This document shows, one piece after another, positions 1-9,179 of a stretch of DNA of 64,000 nt; the first letter of the stretch is position 1; every line of letters begins with the position of its first letter. A program made the position numbers and the translations under genes. The notes beneath the pieces are model-generated. The model did not search any database. It worked only from the letters and a program-made list of their open reading frames with translations, and was not told where the DNA came from. This DNA comes from Microcystis aeruginosa NIES-4325 (GTDB taxonomy: Bacteria; Cyanobacteriota; Cyanobacteriia; Cyanobacteriales; Microcystaceae), in NCBI RefSeq assembly GCF_008974145.1, contig NZ_BJKP01000014.1:28421-92420 (forward strand). Reading direction: 5' to 3'.

Positions 1-1
1 A

Positions 2-274
2 GAAGAATTACACTTCCTGGCTGGTTTACCAGAAAATTATCTGAAAAAATTGGAACCTTTGATTATCTTTGCCTACGATATTCGCCAAGAAGTTGACGTT
101 TCTTGGCGTTGTTTAAACTACCAGTCCGTTGAGGAATTGGTCAATCTAGGTCTTGACTTTTCCGTGGCTGATAAGATTGTCGCCGAAAGAGAAAAAAACG
201 GTGTCTATCGTTCGGCGATCGAAGTGAGAAACCGGACAGGTATTCCCTTAAAATCCTATCAGCAATTGCTCTAA
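2..274 (+). CDS. C-terminal part of a helix-hairpin-helix protein (cut by window edge)
   Basis: The reading frame is open from base 2 with no stop, so the true start lies upstream; an internal TTG at 50 is not needed. The last 50 residues follow the ComEA-type helix-hairpin-helix pattern: an SVEELVNLGLD helix, then VADKIVAEREKNGVYRSAIE, then RTGIP and a closing helix. Such domains bind DNA non-specifically. Nothing upstream is visible, so the full domain order and function cannot be given. The gene ends 15 bp before the convergent SDR gene. Confidence 0.6.
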   Translation, partial: EELHFLAGLPENYLKKLEPLIIFAYDIRQEVDVSWRCLNYQSVEELVNLGLDFSVADKIVAEREKNGVYRSAIEVRNRTGIPLKSYQQLL

Positions 275-289
275 TTAGCTTGATTCTAG

Positions 290-1066
290 TTATAGCTTGA
301 ATTGCTTTTCTATCAAAGACACGATCCAACTTCTAGGTAAAAAACGGGGCAGATTGACGATAATTTTATTAGCAAATTTACCAGCTACCACGTTGGGGCG
401 TTTGTTTGCCAAGGCGGTTAAAGCCTCTTGTACCACCACTTCCGCCGAATCTAACCCGCCGTTTTTGCCCATAAAGGCACTGGGAAATCGGGCCACCTCA
501 AAAAAATTCGATTCCGTCGGACCGGGGCAAAGAGCGAGGATTTCAACGCCTTTGTCTTTATTTTCTGCCCAGAGAGACTCGCTAAAGCTGAGGACAAAAG
601 CTTTTGTCGCCGCATAGACGGAAAGATAGGGCAGCGGTTGAAACCCGGCAATGGAAGCAACATTGATAATTGCCCCCCCAGCACCAGCAAGCATGGGACG
701 TAGAAAATAGTGGCTTAATTCCACCAATACCAGATTATTTAACTGGATCATTTCTAACTGTCGAGCTAAATCCCGCTCGCTAAAAGCACCATAATCACCA
801 AAACCGGCATTATTTACCAGTAAATCAACGTTGATTCCTTTTTGGTTCACCGTATCATATACCAGCTTTCCTGCCCCGGCAACGGTCAGATATTGAACGA
901 TAACTGTCACTTTTGCCCCATATTGTTTCTCTAATTCCGCTGCTAATTGTTCTAGTTTATCCCTAGATCTAGCGACTAAAATTAGCTCCATTTGCCGTTG
1001 GGCAAGTTGACGGGCAAAGACGGCACCGATACCGGTGGAAGCACCGGTAATGAGGGCTGTTTTCAT
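290..1066 (-). CDS. Short-chain dehydrogenase/reductase (SDR) family oxidoreductase
   Basis: This 258-residue protein is a classical SDR. The cofactor motif TGASTGIG is at residues 7-14, NNAG at 85-88, the catalytic Ser near 138 in the NVASIAG stretch, and YxxxK at Tyr151/Lys155. SDRs of this type use NAD(P)H to reduce or oxidise a carbonyl or alcohol; the substrate cannot be read from sequence. The length is typical of the family. It is a single gene, convergent with the truncated gene at the window edge, and has no obvious operon partner. Confidence 0.9.
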   Translation of the reverse strand: MKTALITGASTGIGAVFARQLAQRQMELILVARSRDKLEQLAAELEKQYGAKVTVIVQYLTVAGAGKLVYDTVNQKGINVDLLVNNAGFGDYGAFSERDLARQLEMIQLNNLVLVELSHYFLRPMLAGAGGAIINVASIAGFQPLPYLSVYAATKAFVLSFSESLWAENKDKGVEILALCPGPTESNFFEVARFPSAFMGKNGGLDSAEVVVQEALTALANKRPNVVAGKFANKIIVNLPRFLPRSWIVSLIEKQFKL

Positions 1067-1214
1067 AGAAGATCAATCAAAAATAGCTCTTTTGCTGGAA
1101 TCTTACCACAATTACCCTTCCATTTACAGTTCTTAACTTGGCGGTCAAGGCATTTTTTCAACTCAGAATATATGTTAGGCTAGAAATAGAACAAAGGTCG
1201 AGGGAGGTGCAGAA

Positions 1215-1427
1215 ATGACAGTTATAAGCTTCACTGATCAAGATATTGCCAAATATACCGCCGCTGATATTGCTTCTTTAGCTGAACGACTAGAAAAAGA
1301 TGAGTATAGTAACCCCTTCGAGGCTTTGCGGGATTGGCATCTGTTAAGAGCGATCGCTTTTCAACGGCAGGAATTAGCCGAACCTTATCTTTATCTGTTG
1401 GATCTAGAGGCCTACGATGAGGCTTAA
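1215..1427 (+). CDS. Conserved small hypothetical protein, 70 aa
   Basis: This is a short acidic, soluble, probably helical protein with no signal peptide or membrane segment. The start at 1215 is supported by a strong ribosome binding site (GGGAGG, about 8 bases upstream). The gene is followed by a convincing terminator hairpin at 1466-1496, so it is probably its own transcription unit. I do not recognise a named domain. Clean coding structure, ribosome binding site and terminator make it a real gene. Confidence 0.7.
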   Translation: MTVISFTDQDIAKYTAADIASLAERLEKDEYSNPFEALRDWHLLRAIAFQRQELAEPYLYLLDLEAYDEA

Positions 1428-1465
1428 AGTGGCTTAGTTAAACAAAACTTAACACAAATTACTGG

Positions 1466-1496
1466 GGGTGTGAGACTAGCACACCCATTATTTTTG
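1466..1496 (+). terminator. Rho-independent terminator of the 70-aa gene
   Basis: A perfect 7-bp stem GGGTGTG/CACACCC with a 7-base loop is followed by ATTATTTTT. It lies 38 bp after the stop codon. Confidence 0.8.
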
Positions 1497-1591
1497 ATTA
1501 TCGTATTCTCTGGCTGAAAACAGCCCCTAGCTTTTTGCCCCTTCTTTCCCTACTATCAATAACAAAGTATTTTTAGGCGATCGACTAGATT

Positions 1592-2590
1592 ATGGGCAAA
1601 CAATACAACGTTTATGGGATCGGTAACGCGCTCGTTGATATGGAATTTCAAGTCTCTCCTGAATTACTGCAAGAATTGGGCATCGATAAAGGAGTGATGA
1701 CGCTGGTGGACGAAAATCGTCAAACCCAGTTGATGGAAAAATTGGCTTTTGATTGTAAACGCAGCGGTGGCGGATCGGCGGCGAATACCCTAGTAGCGAT
1801 CGCTCAGTTGGGGGGTAGAGGTTTCTATTCCTGTAAAGTGGGTAATGACGAATTAGGTAAGTTTTATCTGCAAGATCTGCGGGCCTGTGGTTTACATACC
1901 AATGAACATGGCGGCGAAAAAGAGGTGGGAATCACGGGAAAATGTCTAGTTTTCGTCACTCCCGATGCCGATCGCACCATGAATACTTTTCTCGGCATCA
2001 CCGGGGAAATTTCCGAACGGGAATTAGTCCCCTCAGCGATCGCTAATGCCGATTATCTCTATCTCGAAGGTTATCTCGTCACCTCTCCCACTGCCAAAGC
2101 TGCCGCTATTAAAGGGCGAGAAATTGCTCAGGCTGCTGGAGTCAAAACCGCTTTATCCCTGTCAGATCCCAATATGGCGATCTTCTTCCGCGAGGGATTA
2201 CTGGAAATGATCGGAACCGGGTTAGATTTCGTTTTCGCTAATGAGTCGGAAGCTTTGACTATTTCCGGCAGCGACGAAATCGAGTCAGCGATCGCCTATT
2301 TTAAAACCATTGCCCAAGGATTCGCTATCACCCGGGGTGCCAGTGGTTCTTTGATATATGATGGCGAAAATCTGCTGGAAATTGACCCCCATCCGGTACA
2401 GGCGATCGATACCGTCGGCGCGGGGGATATGTACGCAGGTGCTTTTCTCTACGGTATTACCCACGGTATGGGTTACAAAGGAGCGGGAAATCTCGCTTCT
2501 CTAGCGGCTGCCCGGGTGGTTTCTACTTTTGGGGCGCGTTTACAAACCGAGGAAATTCAATCCCTGCGAGATTCGATCGTTTTGGGATAG
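1592..2590 (+). CDS. PfkB-family carbohydrate/nucleoside kinase, probably adenosine kinase
   Basis: The 332-residue protein has the full ribokinase/PfkB layout: an N-terminal [11 protein letters not shown] strand, the Gly-rich [10 protein letters not shown] signature near residues 60-70 that closes over the substrate, and the C-terminal DTVGAGD signature whose last Asp (about residue 279) is the catalytic base. Family members transfer phosphate from ATP to a sugar or nucleoside. The N-terminal sequence resembles bacterial adenosine kinases more than fructokinases, so adenosine to AMP salvage is likely, but this is an inference. It is monocistronic, and a decayed IS5 element follows. Confidence 0.85.
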   Translation: MGKQYNVYGIGNALVDMEFQVSPELLQELGIDKGVMTLVDENRQTQLMEKLAFDCKRSGGGSAANTLVAIAQLGGRGFYSCKVGNDELGKFYLQDLRACGLHTNEHGGEKEVGITGKCLVFVTPDADRTMNTFLGITGEISERELVPSAIANADYLYLEGYLVTSPTAKAAAIKGREIAQAAGVKTALSLSDPNMAIFFREGLLEMIGTGLDFVFANESEALTISGSDEIESAIAYFKTIAQGFAITRGASGSLIYDGENLLEIDPHPVQAIDTVGAGDMYAGAFLYGITHGMGYKGAGNLASLAAARVVSTFGARLQTEEIQSLRDSIVLG

Positions 2591-2650
2591 GTTTTGTCAG
2601 TGATCAGCTTTCAGTCAGTAGTCAAGTTTTTTCTCCCTGCTCCCTGCTCA

Positions 2651-2686
2651 TAGACAGTCTTAACCAGTAATTTAGATAGTCATAAG
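2651..2686 (+). repeat. Copy A of the TTTAGATAGTC repeat family
   Basis: It contains TAGACAGTCTTAACC followed by AGTAATTTAGATAGTC. The same blocks recur near 14907, and the second half recurs at 49985 and 59883. The copy sits directly against the left end of the IS5 remnant. Confidence 0.55.
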
Positions 2687-3563
2687 CCCCTTGCATAATT
2701 TTTTTATGGTGTAATGGAGGCTTTTGCTGGCTCTTCTGGTTTCTGTGTGGAAACGGGCTCTATACTGATAGTTTCTTCAGCAAAATAGTCCTAAAAGTCT
2801 TTCCCAGTAAACATTTCACGATTCTATAAGCAAAAATTATCACACAAAGTCGAGAAGAGCCTTTTGCTTTTTTCTCAATTTTTAGATGGAAGTCGAAAAA
2901 AGAATAAAATGTGATCTTAGGTCAGGAAATCATCTATACTTTTACTATGTTTATTAGCAAAAATGGATGTAACAGAAACTACCCTTGAACGCCCGAAAAA
3001 ACAGAAAGATTTTTTCAGGTAAAAGAGGTAATCATACTTTAAAATCCCAATTAGTAGCTAATCAAAATACAGAGGAAATTATCTGTGTCTTTTGCAGGAA
3101 AAGCAGAGGGCATGATTTTAGTTTATTAAAAAAAATCGAGTTCGTTGTCATCCTTTAACTACCAGCAGAGAAGACAGTGGTTATCAGGGAATATCTCAAT
3201 ACCATAGTAATAGTTATACACCGAAAAAGAAACCAAAAAATAGAAAATTAACAGACTTATAAAAGTAGTATAACAAGGCTTTAGCCAAAAAAATAATTAT
3301 TATTGAACATATAAACAGGAAACTCAAAATCTTGAAAATATTATCCTTTAGAAAGGATAATTTATTCCCAATTTTTATAATTGAGATAGCTTGTGCTGCT
3401 TAAATAAAGAGGTTTTGACAACCAAATTAAAGCATATCTCAAGAGTTTTGAGTTAAAAGTTAAACTTCAAGCTCTTATTCAGTACAAATATACCCAAAGA
3501 CTAATTCTTGGGGACAAATTAGTTAAACCATCATTATAACATATAATTAATTTGCAAGAGTTC
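2687..3563 (+). mobile_element. Decayed IS5-family insertion sequence
   Basis: The ~877-bp stretch carries a transposase pseudogene in its right half. Its ends look like degenerate inverted repeats: CCCTTGCATAATT at the left and, on the other strand, AACTCTTGCAAATT at the right. Similar ends occur at 57576, 57744 and 63879. The length matches small IS5 elements. The interior is AT-rich with many stops, so it cannot move by itself. The right end lies 9 bp from the stop of the disulfide reductase gene. Confidence 0.65.
2963..3403 (+). pseudogene. IS5-family transposase pseudogene (DDE_Tnp_4 type)
   Basis: Pieces of the transposase catalytic domain can be read in shifting frames: MDVTETTLERPKKQKDFF, then HTLKSQLVANQNTEEIICVF, then a DSGYQG-like segment, YHSNSYTPKKKPKNRKLT, and finally EHINRKLKILKIL. 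The order matches IS5-type DDE transposases, in which the DSGYQG and EHINR blocks carry catalytic acids. Several frameshifts and stops (for example after the KNRKLT block) break the gene, and the first half is hardly recognisable. It is an old, inactive copy. Confidence 0.75.
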
Positions 3564-3571
3564 TACTGATT

Positions 3572-5119
3572 TTAACCCGATAATTTACTCAACAATTCCA
3601 AGAATTTTTGACTATTAGGAGTTAAGAGAGTTCGGCGATAGGCATCGGCAGCCTTTTTAATTGCTTCCGCTTGGGTGGGATAGGGATGAATAACAGTAGA
3701 GAGTTTACCCAGTCCGATTTTAGCAACTATAGCGGTGGTAATTTCGGAAATCATCTCACCGGCGTGAGCAGCGACGATAGTGGCTCCTAAAATTTGGTCG
3801 GAACCTTGTTTGTGAATAATTTTTAAAAAACCTTCTGTTTCTCCATCAGCGATAGCTCGATCGACTATACTCAAAGGAATTTTAATAGTATTAGTGGTCA
3901 ATCCCATGGCCTGTGCTTGGGTTTCATCCATACCGACACGGGCGATTTCTGGGTCAGTATAAGTGACCCAAGGCATAACTAAATTACTGAGCTTATTGCG
4001 TCCGAAACCGAAGGGAGAAAAGAGGATATTTTTAATCACAATACGGGCGGCTGCATCGGCGGCATGGGTAAATTTCCAATCCATACAGATATCACCAGCC
4101 GCATAAATTTTCGGGTTAGTAGTTTGCAGATAATCATTAACTTTGACTCCCCGACGAGTATCGTATTCCACGGCCACTGCTTCTAAATTTAATCCTGACA
4201 GATTAGGCTCCCGGCCGGCAGCGACTAAAATCTCGTCGACGGTGATAGTTGCTACCTGGCCGTTGCTAGTATATTCAATGGTTTTACCCTGCTCATTTTT
4301 TCTCACCCGTTCAATTTGGCAGGAGAGAATTAATTGCATTCCTTCCCGCAGGAAAGTATTCTCAATAATTTCGGTCGCTTCTGCATCTTCTTTATTCAAA
4401 AGATGGGAATGATTATGAAATAAAATCACCTGCGCGCCTAACCGTTGAAAAGCTTGGGCTAATTCACAACCAATCGGCCCGCCACCGATAACAGCTAATC
4501 GAGGAGGTAATTCTGTGAGGGAAAAAATTGTTTCATTGGTATAAAATCCCGCTTCTTTTAGTCCGGGTATATCGGGATGAAGGGCCTTAGCACCAGTAGC
4601 AATGACGGCTTTTTTATAATGGAGGGTTTTTCCTGCCACTGCCACGGCATTTTGTCCCAAAAAACGAGCGCTACCCAAGAAGACATCGATACCTAGTTTT
4701 TGGAAACGTTGCACCGAATCATGAGGGCTAATATCGGCGCGAATTTGCCGCATTCTGGCCATTACTCTGGCAAAATCTACCCTAGTATCTCCAATATCAA
4801 TTCCTAATTTTTTGGCTTTCTCAATTTCCCCGATAATTCTAGAGGAACGAATCAGACATTTAGAAGGAATACAACCGAAATTGAGGCAGTCTCCCCCCAT
4901 TAAGTGTTTTTCCACTAAAGCCACTTTTAAACCTATCTCTAAACCCGCAGCACCAGCCGCTACAACTAAACCCGCAGTACCCGCGCCAATGACGACTAAA
5001 TCATAACAATTTTGGGGTTGTGGATTGACCCAATCGGCAGGATGAACATAATTAACTAATTTTTGATTATGTTCGTCCACCGGGAGAACATTAACTTCCC
5101 TAGAGCTATTTTGAAACAT
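3572..5119 (-). CDS. FAD-dependent pyridine nucleotide-disulfide oxidoreductase (mercuric reductase-like)
   Basis: The 515-residue protein has an FAD-binding GAGTAG motif at residues 45-50, the redox-active disulfide GGDCLNFGCIPSKC (Cys78 and Cys83), a central NAD(P)H-binding GGGPIGCELA motif, a second FAD motif ending in AAGD, and the C-terminal dimerisation domain with HPYPTQAE carrying the His-Glu pair. The class includes mercuric reductase and lipoamide dehydrogenase. There is no HMA domain and no C-terminal Cys pair for Hg(II) transfer, so true mercury reduction is unlikely. The TVP38 membrane protein gene lies upstream on the same strand; such pairing is common in bacteria and suggests a joint but unknown task. 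Confidence 0.88.
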   Translation of the reverse strand: MFQNSSREVNVLPVDEHNQKLVNYVHPADWVNPQPQNCYDLVVIGAGTAGLVVAAGAAGLEIGLKVALVEKHLMGGDCLNFGCIPSKCLIRSSRIIGEIEKAKKLGIDIGDTRVDFARVMARMRQIRADISPHDSVQRFQKLGIDVFLGSARFLGQNAVAVAGKTLHYKKAVIATGAKALHPDIPGLKEAGFYTNETIFSLTELPPRLAVIGGGPIGCELAQAFQRLGAQVILFHNHSHLLNKEDAEATEIIENTFLREGMQLILSCQIERVRKNEQGKTIEYTSNGQVATITVDEILVAAGREPNLSGLNLEAVAVEYDTRRGVKVNDYLQTTNPKIYAAGDICMDWKFTHAADAAARIVIKNILFSPFGFGRNKLSNLVMPWVTYTDPEIARVGMDETQAQAMGLTTNTIKIPLSIVDRAIADGETEGFLKIIHKQGSDQILGATIVAAHAGEMISEITTAIVAKIGLGKLSTVIHPYPTQAEAIKKAADAYRRTLLTPNSQKFLELLSKLSG

Positions 5120-5165
5120 AATAAGTACCTAAGCAAAATTAATTACACATTTCGATAAAGCTTTT

Positions 5166-5192
5166 GCCTATTGCCTATTGCCTATTGCCTAT
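5166..5192 (+). repeat. Heptamer tandem repeat (GCCTATT)n
   Basis: Almost four head-to-tail copies of GCCTATT occur here. Short heptamer repeats of this type are common between cyanobacterial genes. The rest of the 296-bp gap (to about 5400) holds degenerate GGAGTCAGGAGATAG-like and CCACTTCCC-like runs and no believable gene. Confidence 0.85.
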
Positions 5193-5415
5193 CCTAACCA
5201 AGAAATTAATTTTGCACGACTACTTAAAGTAGTTATATTAATGGTGAGATACGAAGTTTTCGTTTTGGGGAGTCAGGAGATAGGAGTCAGGAGTCGGGAG
5301 ATAGGTTTTAGGTGTTGGGGGCTGGAGTTTTGGGGTTTTGGGGTTTTAGTTCAATTTCCCCACTTCCCCATTCCCCCACTTCCCACTTCCCCAACCCCTG
5401 ACTGATGACTGATTA

Positions 5416-6171
5416 CTATTCATTGATAACTGATGCCAGGGACTGACGGGCAATTTTTGTGACGTAGAGGGTGACGGCAACGGTGGCGATAAAACCGATC
5501 AGGCGAATAATCCATTGTAAAACTGGGTTAGTGGCTGGTGCCGAGGTGCCGATAGTGGCAAGACTGCCCGCTAAAGAGCCAATATAGACATACATTATCG
5601 TCCCCGGAATCATGCCGGCGGAACCTAGTAGATAATCTTTCAGGGAAACCCCGGTGACACCATAGGCATAATTGAGCAGATTAAAAGGAAATATGGGAGA
5701 TAAACGGGTTAAAAGCACTATTTTTAGGCCTTCTTTCCCCACAGCTTCATCTATAGCTTGAAATTTACTATTACCTTGAATTTTTTCCGCCACCCAACCC
5801 CTAGCCAGATAACGTCCCACCAGAAAAGCGGCAGTAGCGCCGATAGTTGCCCCGATAAAGACGTAAAAAGAGCCTAACACCACACCAAAAACCACACCAG
5901 CCCCCAAAGTCAGGATCGAACCAGGAAAAAAGGCCACAGTAGCTAGAATATAAATAATTATAAACGCGATCGCTCCTAAGGCTCCCAAACTATCCACCCA
6001 AGTTAAGGCATTGAAAAGAATAGTTTGAGGATTAAAACCCGTGGAGGTACTGGATTCGAGGGCAAAAGCGGGGGGAGTAGTCAGGAGAAAAACAAGGCCA
6101 AATGTAGTTAATAAGAGTAAATGCCTGATAATCACAGTTTTTCCTAAGGGCAAAAACTTGGAAATAATCAT
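5416..6171 (-). CDS. TVP38/TMEM64 (DedA-like) family membrane protein
   Basis: The 251-residue integral membrane protein begins with a hydrophobic signal-like segment and continues with several transmembrane helices. The centre shows the family block FFPGSILTLGAGVVFGVVLG, then GATIGATAAFLVGRYLARGW and RLSPIFPFNLLNYAYG, which are hallmarks of the TVP38/TMEM64 (SNARE-associated) domain. Eukaryotic relatives act as lipid scramblases; the bacterial role is not established. It lies upstream of the disulfide reductase on the same strand, separated by a 296-bp repeat-rich gap. Confidence 0.88.
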   Translation of the reverse strand: MIISKFLPLGKTVIIRHLLLLTTFGLVFLLTTPPAFALESSTSTGFNPQTILFNALTWVDSLGALGAIAFIIIYILATVAFFPGSILTLGAGVVFGVVLGSFYVFIGATIGATAAFLVGRYLARGWVAEKIQGNSKFQAIDEAVGKEGLKIVLLTRLSPIFPFNLLNYAYGVTGVSLKDYLLGSAGMIPGTIMYVYIGSLAGSLATIGTSAPATNPVLQWIIRLIGFIATVAVTLYVTKIARQSLASVINE

Positions 6172-6435
6172 AAAAAGTCCCTATAAGGAATGAAAAAAGA
6201 GAGATTGAACTATAAAAGCGAATTAAATAGAACTAGGGGCTATTCTACCGTAGTTATCATTGTTTAGACCAGAAAGCCAATCCTGAAAATTCCCAGAAAA
6301 TCCCCCTCTCTGGGAGAAGATAAGACAAGCAACAGCCGGGTAATTTTTGCTGTTTACTTGATATTACACCTTGCCGTCTCTGGGAAAAAAATGTCACAAT
6401 TAGAAATAATTAGCATTGGATATAGTAATTAATCT

Positions 6436-7821
6436 ATGAAAATCATCCCCAAGGTCAAAGCCCCTACCTTCCTGCAAATGGCACAATGGATCATTAATCC
6501 CGTGGGTTTTATGGAAAATGCCGCCCGCAAGCATGGCGATATTTTTAGCACAAAAGTGGGTTTAACTGTGGATAATTTTATCTTTGTCAGTAGTCCTGCA
6601 GCCCTACAACAGGTTTTAACTAATGATCGTAAACAATTTTCGGCACCAGGGGAAGCCAATCGTATTATTGCCCCGATTATTGGTGATTATTCCGTCGTCA
6701 TGTTAGACGGAGACACCCACAAAAAACGCCGTCAGCTTTTATTGCCACCTTTTCACGGGGAGAGAATGCGTTTCTACGGCGATTTAATCCGCGATATTAC
6801 CCTGAGAGTGATGGCAGAATTGCCCGAAAATCAACCTTTTAAAGCCCGTTCAGCGACCACAGCGATTGCTTTACAAGTAATTATGGAGGCAGTTTTTGGA
6901 ATTAGTCAAGGGGAACGTTATCAAACCCTGAAAAAAATTCTGGCTGAAATGCTCGATATTTTTAACTCTCCGGTGATGGCTTCTTTGTTATTTTTTCCAA
7001 TTTTGCGGGCTGATTTTGGTGCTTGGAGTCCCTGGGGAAAATACCAGCGTTCTCAAGAAAAAATTGATGATATTATCTATACAGAAATTGCTGAAAGAAA
7101 AGCTAATCCTAACCCCAATCGCACCGATATTTTATCACTACTGATGTCGGCCCGGGATGAAGAAGGCAACCCGATGAGTGATAAGGAATTGCGCGATGAA
7201 TTAATGACCTTATTATTCGCAGGTCATGAAACCACTGCCACCGCTATGTCTTGGGTGCTCTACTGGACTCATCGCTATCCAGAAATTAAAGCAAAAATTC
7301 TGCAAGAAATAGCCACTTTAGGAGATAATCCTAACCCCCTTGACATAACTCGATTACCCTATATTTCGGCGGTTTGTTCGGAAACTTTACGCATTCATCC
7401 CGTGGCAATGTTAACTTTTCCGCGAGCAGTGGAAGAACCGGTAGAACTAGATGGTTATCCTTTAGAAAAAGGGACAATTATTATGGGTTGTATTTATCTA
7501 GCCCACCACCGCGAACAAACTTTCCCCGATTCCCATACTTTTAAACCAGAACGCTTTTTAGAAAAACAATTCACCCCCTACGAATATATGCCTTTTGGTG
7601 GTGGAGCGCGTCGTTGTATCGGGGAAGTTTTAGCTATCTACGAGATGAAAATCGCTATCGCTACGATTTTGGCCAATTATCAGTTAACTCTAGTTAATAA
7701 TACCCCCGAAAAACCCAGCCGCCGCGGTGTCACCCTTGCTCCCTCGCGAGGAGTTCCCATGGTCTTAAAAGGACGACGGGAACCTCTGGCGACTGCCCCG
7801 ATGCTCGCCGAAATTTCTTAA
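6436..7821 (+). CDS. Cytochrome P450 (CYP110-like)
   Basis: The 461-residue soluble P450 has all landmark motifs: the I-helix AGHETTA at residues 262-268 for oxygen activation, ETLR at 316-319, PERF at 371-374, and the heme-binding loop PFGGGARRCIG with the thiolate ligand Cys394. No N-terminal membrane anchor is visible. Length and motif wording resemble the cyanobacterial CYP110 group, whose studied members hydroxylate fatty acids, alkanes or terpenes; that subfamily assignment is an inference. The msrP gene follows 85 bp downstream on the same strand. No redox partner gene is adjacent. Confidence 0.93.
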   Translation: MKIIPKVKAPTFLQMAQWIINPVGFMENAARKHGDIFSTKVGLTVDNFIFVSSPAALQQVLTNDRKQFSAPGEANRIIAPIIGDYSVVMLDGDTHKKRRQLLLPPFHGERMRFYGDLIRDITLRVMAELPENQPFKARSATTAIALQVIMEAVFGISQGERYQTLKKILAEMLDIFNSPVMASLLFFPILRADFGAWSPWGKYQRSQEKIDDIIYTEIAERKANPNPNRTDILSLLMSARDEEGNPMSDKELRDELMTLLFAGHETTATAMSWVLYWTHRYPEIKAKILQEIATLGDNPNPLDITRLPYISAVCSETLRIHPVAMLTFPRAVEEPVELDGYPLEKGTIIMGCIYLAHHREQTFPDSHTFKPERFLEKQFTPYEYMPFGGGARRCIGEVLAIYEMKIAIATILANYQLTLVNNTPEKPSRRGVTLAPSRGVPMVLKGRREPLATAPMLAEIS

Positions 7822-7906
7822 AAAAACTGACAAACTATTGTACAATCAGAGTTGTGGTATCCAATATCATAACTCTGTTTTCTTGTCAATAAAATTGGGG
7901 ATAATT

Positions 7907-8890
7907 ATGGTCTTAATTCGTTTAGCTAAATCTTGGGAAATTTCCGAAAATGAAGTCACTTCTGAAAGTGTTTATTTTAAACGTCGTCGGTTTTTACAGG
8001 GGTTAATCGGGGCAGGAATTGCGGGTAGTTCTCTATTATTAACTGCTTGTGGTAAATCCTCCTCCTCGGAAGCTTTAGAAAAAAGTTTGCAATTACCTAA
8101 AATTGAAGGGTTCAGCAAGAATCCGAATTTTTTAACGGTAAATCGCCCCATAGTTGCTGAAACTGTAGCGGGGAGATATAACAATTTTTATGAGTTCGGG
8201 GGGGGGAAAAATATCTGGTTAAAAGCGCAGAAATTACCGACGAATCCTTGGACGGTAGAAGTAGGAGGATTGGTAAAAAATCCCCAAACCTACGATATAG
8301 ACACTATTAAAAAAATCTTTCCTCTCGAAGAAAGAATCTATCGTTTTCGTTGTGTGGAAGCTTGGTCAATGGTCTTACCTTGGCTAGGTTTTCCCATGAG
8401 GGCTTTAATCGCGGCAGTGGAACCAAAACCCGAAGCTAAATTCGTCCGTTTTACTTCCTTTTATGATCCCGAAATTACCAAAGGGCCAGGATTACATTTA
8501 GGAGCCTTACCCTGGCCTTATACAGAAGCTTTAAGAATTGAAGAAATGGCCAATGAATTAGCTTTCTTTGCTGTGGGAATTTTCGGTCATGATTTACCCA
8601 AACAACACGGCGCACCCTTGCGAATGGTTATTCCTTGGAAATACGGTTTTAAAGGGGCAAAATCAATAGTAAAAATTGAATTTACCGCCAAACAACCCGC
8701 CACCTACTGGAACACAATTGACGCTCACGAATACGATTTTGAGGCTAATGTAAACCCCAGTAAACCCCATCCCCGTTGGTCACAAGCAACGGAGAAATTT
8801 ATCGGCAGTAGAAGTGATTTATCTTGGGAAATTATCGAAACTCTGCCCTATAATGGCTATGGTGAATATGTGGCTAGTTTGTATAGTTGA
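7907..8890 (+). CDS. msrP: Protein-methionine-sulfoxide reductase catalytic subunit MsrP (YedY)
   Basis: This is a molybdopterin-dependent reductase that repairs oxidised methionines in exported proteins. The start at 7907 (ATG) is preferred over a TTG at 7838 because it yields about 30 residues followed by the twin-arginine signal FKRRRFLQGLIGAGIAGSS and a hydrophobic segment. The molybdenum-ligand cysteine sits in YRFRCVEAWSMVLPW, and GHDLPKQHGAPLRMVIPWKYGFKG is a family hallmark. The length (~327 aa) is normal. No msrQ (heme membrane partner) lies next to it, so electrons must come from a protein encoded elsewhere. Confidence 0.93.
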   Translation: MVLIRLAKSWEISENEVTSESVYFKRRRFLQGLIGAGIAGSSLLLTACGKSSSSEALEKSLQLPKIEGFSKNPNFLTVNRPIVAETVAGRYNNFYEFGGGKNIWLKAQKLPTNPWTVEVGGLVKNPQTYDIDTIKKIFPLEERIYRFRCVEAWSMVLPWLGFPMRALIAAVEPKPEAKFVRFTSFYDPEITKGPGLHLGALPWPYTEALRIEEMANELAFFAVGIFGHDLPKQHGAPLRMVIPWKYGFKGAKSIVKIEFTAKQPATYWNTIDAHEYDFEANVNPSKPHPRWSQATEKFIGSRSDLSWEIIETLPYNGYGEYVASLYS

Positions 8891-8933
8891 GTTTGATAAT
8901 TATCCTGGTTTTATTTAGTTTAAGTGAGGATTT

Positions 8934-9179
8934 GTGGACAATAAAACTCTGTACGAACAAGACTTTTATCTCTGGATTATAACTACTATTAATCAACTGC
9001 AAGCCAGACAGTTTGAGCGGGTAGATTTAGATAATTTATTGGAGGAATTAGCAAGTATGGGAAGGAGTGAAAAACGCACAATTAAAAGTCTGTTAACCCG
9101 ATTATTATAACATTTACTTAAACTCAAATATTGGGCGGCAGAAAGAGAGAGAAACGAAGGTCACTGGAAGGCAGGGTGA
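8934..9179 (+). pseudogene. DUF29-family gene, broken by a stop and truncated
   Basis: From a GTG at 8934 the frame reads an N-terminus typical of DUF29: YEQDFYLWIITTINQL, FERVDLDNLLEELASMGRSE, then SLLTRLL, an in-frame TAA at 9108-9110, HLLKLKYWAAERER, and a final TGA at 9177-9179. The intact relative at 13334-13705 shows the same blocks with Glu at the place of the TAA and continues another ~40 residues. The copy here has lost that end. DUF29 proteins are abundant in bloom cyanobacteria; their function is unknown. Confidence 0.85.

Noticed and set aside
3572..5119. Annotation as true mercuric reductase
   Set aside because: No HMA domain, no C-terminal cysteine pair and no mer genes nearby.
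5178..5405. 75-codon open frame in the gap before the disulfide reductase gene
   Set aside because: It is made of degenerate GGAGTCAGGAGATAG and CCACTTCCC repeats; the product is not protein-like.
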